From positions 35,328 through 99,327 of the forward strand of contig DATMNI010000466.1 of the NCBI GenBank assembly GCA_035570275.1: a DNA stretch of 64,000 nt, in the 5' to 3' direction. Every line of letters starts with the position of its first letter. Position 1 is the first letter of the stretch. This DNA comes from DATMNI01 sp035570275 (GTDB lineage Bacteria; Acidobacteriota; Terriglobia; Bryobacterales; Bryobacteraceae). The notes beneath the pieces were generated by a model. That model was not told the DNA's origin and made no database searches. It saw only the letters and a list, made by a program, of their open reading frames with translations. A program made the translations under genes and the position numbers. Of the stretch, positions 34,671-43,067 are shown in pieces.

Positions 34671-36308
34671 ATGAAATCGCTACGGTTGGTTCTGGCTCTA
34701 AGCGCTTCGTTGCTCTTCGCGGATACGTACCCGCGGCAGTTTGGCGTGGACGTGCAGCACTACGTCTTCCGGGTGACCTTGAGCGATGACAACGACGAGA
34801 TCGCCGGCGAGACCACGGTGGACCTCCGGTTCGTGAAGGACGGCGTGGCGCAGTTCACGCTCGATCTGGTTTCGGAAAAAGCCTCGGAAAAGGGCGGCAA
34901 GGGCATGGCGGTATCCGAGGTGAGTGCCAACGGAATCGCGCTGCCATACGTCCATTCGGCAGACCGCTTGAGTATCACGCTTCCCGCGGCGCCCCAGGCG
35001 GGGGAGCGGCGGCAAGTTACGGTGAAGTATCGCGGCGTCCCTGGAGGCGGTCTAAAGTTTGTGAAGAACAAGTACGGCGAACGCGGGATGTTCAGTGCCA
35101 ACTGGCCCGACCAGGCGCGGCAGTGGCTGCCCACCATCGACCATCCCTACGATAAGGCGACCAGCGAATTCGTCGTCACGGCGCCGGCGCGGTACCAGGT
35201 GGTGGCGAATGGCCTGCTGGTGGAAGAGATCGATCTCGGGGACGGCCGGAGGGTCACGCATTGGAGCCAGTCCGTGCCGATTGCCACCTGGCTGAACAAT
35301 ATCGGGGTGGCGCAGTTTGCGTGGCGGCGCTTCGGGACGGCGGCCGGCGTACCGCTGGAAACCTGGGTATTTCATCAGGACCGCGCCCTGGGCATGGCGA
35401 CGTTTGAGGAACCTACGCGGCAGGCCATCGAGTTCTATAGCGATCATATCGGTCCATACCCGTACCAGAAACTGGCACAGGTGCAGAACGGCAACGCCGA
35501 CGGGGGCGGCATGGAGCACGCCAGCGCCATCTTCTATGGCCAGAATGCAGTGAATGGCGTCCCTGCGTTCAGTCTGGTGGCGCATGAAACCGCGCATCAA
35601 TGGTTCGGCGATTCGGTGACGGAGAAAGATTGGGACGATGTGTGGCTCAGCGAAGGCTTCGCCACCTACTTCGCGCTTTTGTGCAGCGAGCATTACCAGG
35701 GGCGCGACGTCTTCGTGGCCGGCCTCAAGCGCAGCCGCGCCGCAGTTTTCAACACGGAGAAGAGGTTGCCCGGCGTGGCCGTGGTGCAGGACAAGCCATG
35801 GAAAGGAATTCCGAACGGCGTGGTGTACCAGAAAGGCGGCTGGACGCTGCACATGTTGCGGGGTGTGCTGGGCACGGGCAAGTTCTGGGACGGAATCCGC
35901 GAATACTACCGCCGCTACCGCGACCGCAACGCATCGAGCGACGATTTCCGGAAGGTAATGGAAGAGACATCCGGCGCGGACCTTGGCTGGTTCTTCGCAC
36001 AGTGGCTATATCGCCCCGGTTCCCCGGTGGTGGAGGGCGGATGGCGGTACAACGCGGAGACCAAGAAAATCGAAATTGCACTGGCGCAAACCCAAGCGGG
36101 GGAGGGCTACCGGTTGCCTATGGAAGTAGGGGTTAAGGCGATGGGTGCGAAGGGTGGTGCGCAGGGGGCTGCGCCGACGAAATTCGAGAAGATCGAGATG
36201 ACACGGAAGCAGCAGAAGTTCGAGATCGCGGCGGACAAAGAGCCCACCGCCGTGGAGTTGGACCCGAATACGTGGGTGCTGATGGACGCCAGGTTCTCCA
36301 GGCATTGA
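34671..36308 (+). CDS. M1-family aminopeptidase (exported)
   Basis: 545 residues from the ATG at 34671; an ATG at 34653 is possible but lacks a ribosome-binding site. Signal peptide SLRLVLALSASLLFADTYP. M1 N-terminal beta domain, then GGGMEHASAIFYG (GxMEN-type substrate loop with His at the last position) and the zinc site HETAHQWFGD (His305, His309), with the third ligand in VWLSEGFATYF (Glu328), spacing of 18 as in M1 enzymes. The ARM-repeat C-domain is absent, as in the short leukotriene-A4-hydrolase-like forms. It trims N-terminal residues from peptides in the periplasm. Confidence 0.92.
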   Translation: MKSLRLVLALSASLLFADTYPRQFGVDVQHYVFRVTLSDDNDEIAGETTVDLRFVKDGVAQFTLDLVSEKASEKGGKGMAVSEVSANGIALPYVHSADRLSITLPAAPQAGERRQVTVKYRGVPGGGLKFVKNKYGERGMFSANWPDQARQWLPTIDHPYDKATSEFVVTAPARYQVVANGLLVEEIDLGDGRRVTHWSQSVPIATWLNNIGVAQFAWRRFGTAAGVPLETWVFHQDRALGMATFEEPTRQAIEFYSDHIGPYPYQKLAQVQNGNADGGGMEHASAIFYGQNAVNGVPAFSLVAHETAHQWFGDSVTEKDWDDVWLSEGFATYFALLCSEHYQGRDVFVAGLKRSRAAVFNTEKRLPGVAVVQDKPWKGIPNGVVYQKGGWTLHMLRGVLGTGKFWDGIREYYRRYRDRNASSDDFRKVMEETSGADLGWFFAQWLYRPGSPVVEGGWRYNAETKKIEIALAQTQAGEGYRLPMEVGVKAMGAKGGAQGAAPTKFEKIEMTRKQQKFEIAADKEPTAVELDPNTWVLMDARFSRH

Positions 36309-36318
36309 GAATGCCCTG

Positions 36319-36366
36319 GCGGCAGGCGGATTAACAATCCGCCGCACCCAGTGGGTGCCCCTACCA
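36319..36366. repeat. Composite palindromic repeat, left-half copy
   Basis: GGCAGGCGGATTAACAATCC followed by GCCGCACCCAGTGGGTGCCCC matches the reverse complement of the left half of the 19755 element with a few substitutions. It starts 10 bp after the aminopeptidase stop and could act as a transcript-stabilising or terminating hairpin. Confidence 0.75.
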
Positions 36367-36442
36367 ACCGGCCCCGCAGGGTTGACAAGACTGACGCCGT
36401 GCACTCAAAATGGAATTCCAAGTTCATCCATCAGGAGAAGCT

Positions 36443-37102
36443 ATGTCGTTACGGATTAATGACGAGGCGCCGGACTTTACGGCCGAAACCACCGAGGGCC
36501 CAATCCACTTTCACCGATGGATTGGCGACGGTTGGGCGGTTCTGTTTTCGCACCCCAAGGATTTCACTCCCGTGTGCACCACGGAACTCGGCTACATGGC
36601 GGGGCTGCAACCTGAGTTTGCCAGGCGCAACTGCAAGATTATCGGGCTGAGCGTGGACCCGGTCGCAAGCCACGGCAAGTGGGCCGCGGACATCGAAGAG
36701 ACCCAGGGACACAAGGTGAACTACCCCATGATTGGCGACCCGAAACTGGAAGTTGCCAAGCTTTATGACATGCTGCCGGCCGAAGCCGGGGACACGTCCG
36801 AGGGCCGCACCGCGGCCACCAATGCCACCGTGCGCACGGTGTTCGTGATCGGCCCGGATAAGAAGATCAAGTTGATGCTGAGTTACCCGATGAGCACCGG
36901 CCGCAATTTCGATGAGGTGCTGCGGGTGCTGGATTCCATTCAACTCACGGCTAAGCACAAGGTGGCCACGCCGGTGAACTGGAAGAAGGGCGAGGATGTC
37001 ATCATCCTGCCATCGGTTTCCGAGGATGAAGCCAAACAGAAATACCCCGGCGGGTGGAAGACACCCAAGCCGTACATTCGCATCGTGCCGCAACCGCAGT
37101 AA
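36443..37102 (+). CDS. 1-Cys peroxiredoxin (Prx6 type)
   Basis: 219 residues from the ATG at 36443, 5 bases after AGGAGAAG. The peroxidatic Cys45 sits in HPKDFTPVCTTELG. The arrangement DIEETQGHKVNYPMIGD, DPKLEVAKLYDMLPAEAG, TVRTVFVIGPDKKIKLM, and the C-terminal arm VATPVNWKKGEDVIILPSVS are typical of the Prx6 group, which uses no resolving cysteine. It reduces H2O2 and alkyl or lipid hydroperoxides in the cytoplasm. Lies between two repeat elements. Confidence 0.95.
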   Translation: MSLRINDEAPDFTAETTEGPIHFHRWIGDGWAVLFSHPKDFTPVCTTELGYMAGLQPEFARRNCKIIGLSVDPVASHGKWAADIEETQGHKVNYPMIGDPKLEVAKLYDMLPAEAGDTSEGRTAATNATVRTVFVIGPDKKIKLMLSYPMSTGRNFDEVLRVLDSIQLTAKHKVATPVNWKKGEDVIILPSVSEDEAKQKYPGGWKTPKPYIRIVPQPQ

Positions 37103-37106
37103 CCCT

Positions 37107-37210
37107 TCCCTCACGGTCGAGCGACAAGTCGGGGCTCCGATTAGAGCCGGGCCCACGCGATGGAAATCGCCGGTTTTCGAGCCGCCCCCGCGGTGTTACC
37201 GTGAGAGGGA
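37107..37210. repeat. 105-bp inverted-repeat element, copy B
   Basis: Starts TCCCTCACGGTCGAGCGACA, identical in the left arm to the element at 10267 except near its end, and closes with ACCGTGAGAGGGA (37198-37210), the inverted copy of its own start. The right arm has diverged from copy A. Its last bases (GAGAGGGA) immediately precede the ATG at 37211 and act as its ribosome-binding site. Confidence 0.7.
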
Positions 37211-38131
37211 ATGGGCTCCAACAATATTGGAAGCGCTGGGCGCCTTCGGAGACAATTGATCCGTAAACCCGCGTGCCCATTCCTGCTCATCGCCGCACTG
37301 CTGTTTGCCCTGGTGCCGGCCGGCACTTCGACAGAACTGACGCCGTTCCGCTTCGTGATCCTCGGTGACCGGACGGGCGAAGCGGCTCCGGGTGTTTACG
37401 AACAAGCCTGGCAGAGTACGGCAGCCGGACACCCCGCGTTTGTGATTACCGTAGGCGACACAATTGAAGGCTCGCTCGACGCCACCGCGCCAACGCAATG
37501 GCAGGAGGTGGAGCGCATACTCCAGCCTTACCGGCGCTTTCCCATTTATCTCACTCCTGGAAACCACGACATCTGGTCCGCAATTTCGGAGCAACTCTTC
37601 CGGGAACACGCGGCGCACCCGCCCCACTACAGCTTCGACTATCGGCAGGCCCACTTCACCATCTTGGACAACAGCCGGTCGGATGAGTTTTCTGCCGGGG
37701 AAATGGCTTTCCTGGAGAAAGACTTGCAGGCCCACGCCGCGCAGCCCGTGAAGTTTATCTTCTCACACCGGCCATCCTGGCTGATCAACGTGGCGCTCCG
37801 GAATCCAAACTTCGCCTTGCACCAACTCGCGCGGCAATACGGAGTGCAGTATGTGGTTGCCGGCCACGTCCACCAACTGCTGCGTTTCCAGCTTCAGGGG
37901 GTGACGTATCTTTCGATGCCGAGCGCCGGCGGCCACCTGCGAGCCTCCCGCGAATATGCCGACGGTTGGTTCTTCGGGCACGCCCTGGTCGACGTGCACG
38001 GCACCGATATCGACTTTCATATTGAGGAACTGAAGCCGCCGCACGGCCAGGGCCGGGTTACGGTACCGATGGATTGGGGCGCGGCCGGCCTGGTTGAGAA
38101 ACCTAAAGCGGAGCTTCGGCCAGCCCGGTAA
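37211..38131 (+). CDS. Metallophosphoesterase, membrane-anchored or exported
   Basis: 306 residues. N-terminal basic stretch then one hydrophobic segment (PFLLIAALLFALVPAG), a signal peptide or anchor. Calcineurin-like motifs in order: FVILGDRTG, VGDTIEG, LTPGNHD, FSHRPSW and AGHVHQLLRF, giving the Asp/His/Asn metal ligands. The substrate is unknown (phosphomonoester, diester or nucleotide). The first 20 codons come right after, or partly from, the inverted-repeat element, so the translation start may have been supplied by that element. Confidence 0.88.
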   Translation: MGSNNIGSAGRLRRQLIRKPACPFLLIAALLFALVPAGTSTELTPFRFVILGDRTGEAAPGVYEQAWQSTAAGHPAFVITVGDTIEGSLDATAPTQWQEVERILQPYRRFPIYLTPGNHDIWSAISEQLFREHAAHPPHYSFDYRQAHFTILDNSRSDEFSAGEMAFLEKDLQAHAAQPVKFIFSHRPSWLINVALRNPNFALHQLARQYGVQYVVAGHVHQLLRFQLQGVTYLSMPSAGGHLRASREYADGWFFGHALVDVHGTDIDFHIEELKPPHGQGRVTVPMDWGAAGLVEKPKAELRPAR

Positions 38132-38161
38132 CACGGGAAGCCCAGCGCTTCAACCGCGGCT

Positions 38162-38983
38162 TCATCGGGACGCGGGCGGCTCCTGGCCGGTTGGAATACC
38201 GGCCAGGTAACGGTACGAAGCCACCGCCCGGTTTATCAGAGAGGCGTCGTGTCCCAAGGTCAACAAGCTTACCTGTTTTCCCATTCGCGCAATGCTGTAA
38301 TATCGCCAGACGTTGTTTGACTCGCGTTCGAGAAAGCAAACGGACTGCAGTTCGCCGGGCGGGAAGAGCGGCACCCCCATATACCGAATCGTGCTGTTGT
38401 TTTCAGAGGCCACCACCAGCCGATCGGCGGAGGCGGTTGCAATTCGAATGCGGTATACCGCTTTGCCCATCAGGTTGTCCTCCTGCAGCATGTACAGATT
38501 CCTGCCTTCCACTGTCTCGTCCAGCGAGAAGTCCTTGCGGCGTTGATCGCCGGACGGTCCAGCCACCGCATAGGCCTCCACGATGAGGGGCTGCCATCGC
38601 TTGCCGGTGGTCGACCAATACCGTATCCCCGCCATCTCGGAAGCTGCCCCGAACCGGTGGCGCAATGGGTCCACTCCGGATGTGTGGCGAAAGCGCCCCA
38701 CCGTAACCACCAGCGTCGAAGCTGGGGACGCCTCCCAACCAATGCAAGCCGGCGGCGTCCAGTCGGACTGGTTCCAGACCTTTACCACCGGCGAGCCGGC
38801 CCCATTGGGAAACGGCGGAAACGGCTCGCCTGCGCAGGGCGGCTGCGGCCCGGATTCGGCATGGCCCGGAACTTGCCAGCAAAGCATCGCCGTCAACAGA
38901 GCCAGCGGGGCGCCTCTGTTCCACCGATGAAAAAGTGGCCTCCGGGGCGGCTGCCGTCCGCTCTTCCTAACCATTCGTGTCAA
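38162..38983 (-). CDS. Hypothetical exported protein
   Basis: 273 residues with a long basic N-terminus and a signal-like stretch APLALLTAMLCWQVPGHA. Mature part not recognised: VVKVWNQSDWTPPACIGWEA, LRHRFGAASEMAGIRYWSTT, GKRWQPLIVEAYAV, SLDETVEGRNLYMLQEDNLM, ENNSTIRYMGVPLFPPGELQ and YYSIARMGKQVSLL suggest a beta-rich domain of about 200 residues. It overlaps the NagA-like gene by 17 bp and is downstream of it, so they are likely co-transcribed. Confidence 0.65.
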   Translation of the reverse strand: MTRMVRKSGRQPPRRPLFHRWNRGAPLALLTAMLCWQVPGHAESGPQPPCAGEPFPPFPNGAGSPVVKVWNQSDWTPPACIGWEASPASTLVVTVGRFRHTSGVDPLRHRFGAASEMAGIRYWSTTGKRWQPLIVEAYAVAGPSGDQRRKDFSLDETVEGRNLYMLQEDNLMGKAVYRIRIATASADRLVVASENNSTIRYMGVPLFPPGELQSVCFLERESNNVWRYYSIARMGKQVSLLTLGHDASLINRAVASYRYLAGIPTGQEPPASR

Positions 38984-40253
38984 ACCCTTTCTTCGCTCTG
39001 GTCTTGGCTCTGGTCTTCGCTCTGCTTTTAGTATGCGTCAACGAAGCCACCTCCACGCCGCCGGGAAAGACACGCCGTACTATCAATCGCCGGTCAAGGA
39101 TCACGATATCCGCCCGCTTCCCCACCTCCACGCTCCCCACTTCATTGGCAACGCCTGCTCGCTCGGCAGGCGTCAGGCTCGCCATCCGCACCACGTGCTC
39201 AAGGGGCGCTTTGGTCATTGCTTTCATATTGCGCACCATGGTATCGAGCGCCACCACTGCACTCGCCAAACCCGCCCCCGGCACGAAGCCCACCTTCCCG
39301 TTGCTCTCAAACCACGCGCCGTCCTCAATCGGGCCAAAGCGGTAGCGGCCGGGCGGCATGCCCATGGCGCGATTGGAATCCGTCACCAGGCAAAGCCGCC
39401 GGGGCCCCTTCATCTGGTAGGCAAACTGCAGCAACTCCTTCGAAAGATGCTCGCCATCCGCAATTACCTCCGTGCTCATCTCGCTATGCGCGAGCACGAA
39501 TTCCTCCATGCTGGCTTGCATCGGCGTGCCGTACTGCGCTCGCAGAGATGCTACCGAACTCATGGCGCACCAAAAATGATCCACGTGCCGCATGCCGGCT
39601 TGATAGGCTCGCTCCATTTCAGGCCAGGTCGCGTTGGAGTGGCCGCACGTCACCAGACACCTTCGCCGGCGAGCCGCTCGATAGAAATCGCCGGCCCCCT
39701 CCAGTTCGGCCGCACAGGTGGCGATCTTCACGATGCCCATCCGGAAGTATTCGTCATACTCCTCCGCCCTGGGGTCGCGCCTGCCTTCCACTCGATGGCA
39801 GCCAACTTTCTGGGCCGCAAAATATGGTCCGTAGAGATGCACTCCGCCGATCCGGGCGCCGTCTTCCGCAGTCCAACTCCGCCGGACTTCGACGCAGGCG
39901 TCCAGCATTCTCCGAACCTGCGCCGGCGATCCGGTAGTCGTGGTGGGGAAGATGGTAGTTGTGCCGCGCCTGAGGTGCGCGCGATTGGCCGTCTTCACCG
40001 CCTCCACGCTGCCATCCATGTAGTCGGCGCCGGCGGCGCCATGGACGTGGATATCGACAAAGCCAGGCACGATCCATCCCCCTTCGGCGTCGATCACCGT
40101 GGCCCCTCGGGGCGCATCCCGGCCGCGTTTGATGGCTGCAATGCGACCGTTTCGGCAAAGGACTGTACCTTCGTCGAGGATCGTGTCCGGACACACCACG
40201 CGGCCCTGAAAAGCCAGAGGTGCTGCGTTGCCGTCCGGACCATTGGTTGACAT
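38967..40253 (-). CDS. NagA-like amidohydrolase (N-acetylglucosamine-6-phosphate deacetylase family)
   Basis: 428 residues from the ATG at 40253; 40262 is an alternative. Amidohydrolase barrel: VPGFVDIHVHGAAGADYMDG, CGHSNATWPEM, HVDHFWCAMSSV, EVIADGEHLSKE, and LVTDSNRAMG with the catalytic Asp. The metal-binding Glu of NagA (EGP) is Tyr141 here (VHLYGPYFAAQKVGCH), so the metal site is altered and the substrate may differ. A 12-bp duplication (38991-39026) adds a RAKTRAKTRAKK tail. It may act on amino-sugar phosphates; no nagB is adjacent. Confidence 0.8.
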   Translation of the reverse strand: MSTNGPDGNAAPLAFQGRVVCPDTILDEGTVLCRNGRIAAIKRGRDAPRGATVIDAEGGWIVPGFVDIHVHGAAGADYMDGSVEAVKTANRAHLRRGTTTIFPTTTTGSPAQVRRMLDACVEVRRSWTAEDGARIGGVHLYGPYFAAQKVGCHRVEGRRDPRAEEYDEYFRMGIVKIATCAAELEGAGDFYRAARRRRCLVTCGHSNATWPEMERAYQAGMRHVDHFWCAMSSVASLRAQYGTPMQASMEEFVLAHSEMSTEVIADGEHLSKELLQFAYQMKGPRRLCLVTDSNRAMGMPPGRYRFGPIEDGAWFESNGKVGFVPGAGLASAVVALDTMVRNMKAMTKAPLEHVVRMASLTPAERAGVANEVGSVEVGKRADIVILDRRLIVRRVFPGGVEVASLTHTKSRAKTRAKTRAKKGFDTNG

Positions 40254-40309
40254 TCTGTGCATTTCCGAAACAATACTTCATCTTCACCGGAGCGGCAATG
40301 ACGCGTTTT

Positions 40310-40375
40310 GTGGGGCAGATTGTCAATCTGCGGCGGATTGTTAATCCGCCGGCGCGATGCGGCAGCGAGCCAGCC
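40310..40375. repeat. Composite palindromic repeat, right-half copy
   Basis: GTGGGGCAGATTGTCAATCT then GCGGCGGATTGTTAATCCGCC and GCGATGCGGCAGCGAGCCAGCC, the reverse complement of the right half of the 19755 element over about 65 bp. It lies between the NagA-like gene start and the M20 gene stop. Confidence 0.8.
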
Positions 40376-40401
40376 AGCGTTTGCGGCCCACTATTAAGAG
40401 A

Positions 40402-41889
40402 CTACTTCGCCGCCACTTCCAGCAAGGTATTGGTGATCATCTGCAAGCCGCTCTCCAGCGACGCGATGGGGACGCGCTCGTCGTTGCCGTGCATGCGCTC
40501 CAGGTCCTGGGCAGAAATCGGATAGGGGTAAATACCATAAACCGGGACGCCCCTGGATCGCCAGGCATACGCGTCCGTGCCCGCCTGGAACAGGTAAGGT
40601 GTGACGCGGGCGCCGGGATAAGCCAGCTTGGCCTGCTTCACCAGGGCATCGTATAGCGCGCCGGATTTGGGCGATTCCTTCACACCGCGCATCAACTGCG
40701 CGCGCGCGTCCAGGGCCTTCTGCAGGTCCGGGCTAACCGGGCCGCGGGCCATGGCGGTGGGCGCCGGGGTCACATCCACACGCGGGTCGTTGATGACGTG
40801 CCGGATCTCTTCGATCAACTCTTCCTGCGTGGTCCCGGGGATGGTGCGGAAATTGATGGTGGCTTCGGCGGAACCGGGGATCACGTTGCCGCGGAAACCG
40901 GCGTTCAGGAGCACCGGCGCGATGGTGTTGCGCATGATGGCGTGCAGCAGCGGATTCTCACTGATGGCACGGTCGGCGGCGGCCACCAGCTTGGGGTCGT
41001 GGCTGGTAGCCAGATTGCGGAAGTGCGTTTTCATGGGCTCCGTGCTGGTCTCCGAGAGCGTCAGGAAAAACTCGCGCGTGGAATCGGTGAGTTTGGGTTT
41101 GGTGTCGTACTCGGAAAGTTTGGCCAACGCGCGCGCCAGGGTGAAGATAGCGTTGTCGGGCCGCGGCATCGAGGAATGGGTGGATGTGCCGCGCGCTGTC
41201 AGCAACAGCGAAACGGCGGATTTGTCGGCAGTGGAGATACTGACGTACTGCACTTTGCCGGCGGCGTCCTGGATGATCCAGCCCCCTTCGTTGAGCGCGA
41301 ATTCGCAATCGATTTTCTCCCAGGCGTTCTCCGCCAGGAAGCGCGTGCCGTAAGCGCCGCCTTCCTCGTCGGCTTCGGCGAGGAAGATAATGTCACGCGC
41401 CAAAGGCCGCTTCTGCCGGGCGATATCGAGGACGGCCTGCGCGAAGATGGCCAGGCCGCCTTTGAAATCGATGGCGCCCCGGCCGTACACATAGCCGTCT
41501 TTGATCACACCCGCGAACGGATCGAGCGACCACTTTTCCCGCTCCACCCCTACCACGTCCTCATGAGCGGCAATCAGCACTGGTCTCTTGCTTCCATCGC
41601 CGCGCAAACGGGCGATGAAGTGGGCTTTGCCGGGTTGCGGTGTGGGTATGATGTCGATCTCGAAGCCCAGTGGCGCGAACCTGGTTTTCAGGAACTCCGC
41701 CAACTTGCCTTCGTTGCCGGGCGGATTGCTGGTATCGATGCTGATGACCTCGGTCAGAAGCCGCGCCACTTCGGGAATTCCAGCGGCGGAATCGGCGCCC
41801 CGCAGCGGCCGGGCTCCCGGCAGGACAATGGCCGCGGCACAGACCAGCAGACCGGCGCGTAGCGTTCGCACAAATCCTAGCGTTCGCAT
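40402..41889 (-). CDS. M20-family metallopeptidase (exported)
   Basis: 495 residues from the ATG at 41889, chosen because GAGGAGG lies 5 bases upstream. Signal peptide TLRAGLLVCAAAIVLPGARP, preceded by an 18-bp duplication (41861-41896, MRTLGF-VRTL). M20 pattern: VLIAAHEDVVGVE (His/Asp zinc site), DPFAGVIKDGYVYGRGAIDF (Asp bridging both metals), LAEADEEGGAYG (general base Glu), THSSMPRPDNA and the final FQAGTDAYAW and MHGNDERVPI zinc His. It hydrolyses peptides or N-acyl amino acids in the periplasm. Confidence 0.92.
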   Translation of the reverse strand: MRTLGFVRTLRAGLLVCAAAIVLPGARPLRGADSAAGIPEVARLLTEVISIDTSNPPGNEGKLAEFLKTRFAPLGFEIDIIPTPQPGKAHFIARLRGDGSKRPVLIAAHEDVVGVEREKWSLDPFAGVIKDGYVYGRGAIDFKGGLAIFAQAVLDIARQKRPLARDIIFLAEADEEGGAYGTRFLAENAWEKIDCEFALNEGGWIIQDAAGKVQYVSISTADKSAVSLLLTARGTSTHSSMPRPDNAIFTLARALAKLSEYDTKPKLTDSTREFFLTLSETSTEPMKTHFRNLATSHDPKLVAAADRAISENPLLHAIMRNTIAPVLLNAGFRGNVIPGSAEATINFRTIPGTTQEELIEEIRHVINDPRVDVTPAPTAMARGPVSPDLQKALDARAQLMRGVKESPKSGALYDALVKQAKLAYPGARVTPYLFQAGTDAYAWRSRGVPVYGIYPYPISAQDLERMHGNDERVPIASLESGLQMITNTLLEVAAK

Positions 41890-42448
41890 GAATCCTCCTC
41901 GGAGCCACGGACTTTGAGCCACGGACGGGGCGGCAATGATTTTCCCTGAGCGTACCCTACCGGGTGCAAGCCTGTCAATTTCGAGCGGCCCCGAGCAGCC
42001 ACTGGAGCGCGCGCCACAGGCGTCATGATAACGCCGTTGCCAACATCACCCCGGCTTCGGCCGATTGAGTCTCGGGCTCCCGTTCGTTTGCAACTATAAG
42101 AAGGCCGTTTCGGGCCAGTGCACGAGTCGACTACCTCGCCGATGTGGATTTTCGTGGTTGCCGACGATCTGCCCGGGGCGTTGCGAACCTACCCTGGAAC
42201 CCTGGTTGCCTGCGCACCTGCTTGCCAGGCAGTCGGTCACACATGAGGGGGCATCGCGCTCCGACCGATTCATGATGGCGACTAGATCGACAGCCGCATA
42301 GATCTTTCGACTACCTTCTTATTTTTAGACCGAATTGTGCGTGCGTTCGCGGGTGCTATACCTTCAGGCTTGGGCAGCCACACTTATCAGGAAGGCGGAG
42401 CCGCGCGGGGTGAGTTGAAATTCATGCGTCGATTCGCGACGGTCTGCG
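41890..42448. other. Intergenic stretch without a supported gene
   Basis: About 560 bp. It contains a direct repeat GAGCCACGGAC twice near 41902-41925 and a 9-bp inverted pair ATAAGAAGG / CCTTCTTAT near 42096 and 42315. Composition around 42300-42360 is AT-richer. No protein-like frame, tRNA or terminator is recognisable. Confidence 0.45.
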
Positions 42449-43063
42449 TCAGCAGGTAACGTCCATCTCAGGATCGTGGCCGAACGTGTAGGAGCCATTG
42501 TTGACGCTCGCCGCGACTGTGAAATCGTAGTGATGGCTGAGCGATACTGAACTCGCGGCGGGAGCGTTCGCGATCGGCCCTAGGTCAAGGTACCACGCAC
42601 TTCCGCTGTTGGCTGCAATGTTGGTCGTCACGAAGACGCAGCAGACCAGCAGGCTGCTTCCCCGGTTCAGCGTAAACGGACTCGAATATGGTTGGTATGC
42701 GCGCGGCTCCCGGCCAAACACAGCTGCGATTTCCACTACCGTAATTTCGGGGCTGTTGGTAACGATTCGCACTCCGATATGACCCGGGTTCGCTTTACTG
42801 AGCAGAATGGACCCGTCTTGCGCAAGTGCCTTCCATTGTTGCCCCGAAGCAAGGTTATCGGGCGTCCATGGGGAAAATGGGTTACATGGGTCCGTCGAGG
42901 GGGGAGTCGGCAGGGTTGGATCAGTGGGGATCCCCGAAGAATTGAAAAGCTGAAGCCACACTTTGGAGTGAGTCAAAACATTGTTTCCGCTGGACGTCTC
43001 GGAGTAGTCTTGAAAACGTCCGTCGGTATCGGTGACATCGAACGACAGATTCAGCAAGTACAT
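42449..43063 (-). CDS. Hypothetical protein co-transcribed with the Ser/Thr kinase
   Basis: 204 residues, without signal peptide or membrane helix. Start at 43063 lies 4 bp after the kinase stop, with an AAGGAG site formed by the kinase's last codons. Not recognised: LLNLSFDVTDTDGRFQDYSE, HSKVWLQLFNSSGIPTDP, KANPGHIGVRIVTNSPEITV, SLLVCCVFVTTNIAANSGSA and the ending HDPEMDVTC suggest a beta-sandwich domain. Contains few cysteines and a Pro/Thr-rich loop. It could be a substrate or partner of the kinase, inferred from linkage. Confidence 0.65.
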   Translation of the reverse strand: MYLLNLSFDVTDTDGRFQDYSETSSGNNVLTHSKVWLQLFNSSGIPTDPTLPTPPSTDPCNPFSPWTPDNLASGQQWKALAQDGSILLSKANPGHIGVRIVTNSPEITVVEIAAVFGREPRAYQPYSSPFTLNRGSSLLVCCVFVTTNIAANSGSAWYLDLGPIANAPAASSVSLSHHYDFTVAASVNNGSYTFGHDPEMDVTC

Positions 43064-43067
43064 TGAT

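Noticed and set aside
42096..42321. 9-bp inverted repeat ATAAGAAGG/CCTTCTTAT as possible ends of a mobile element
   Set aside because: Too short, no target duplication, no second copy seen in the window.
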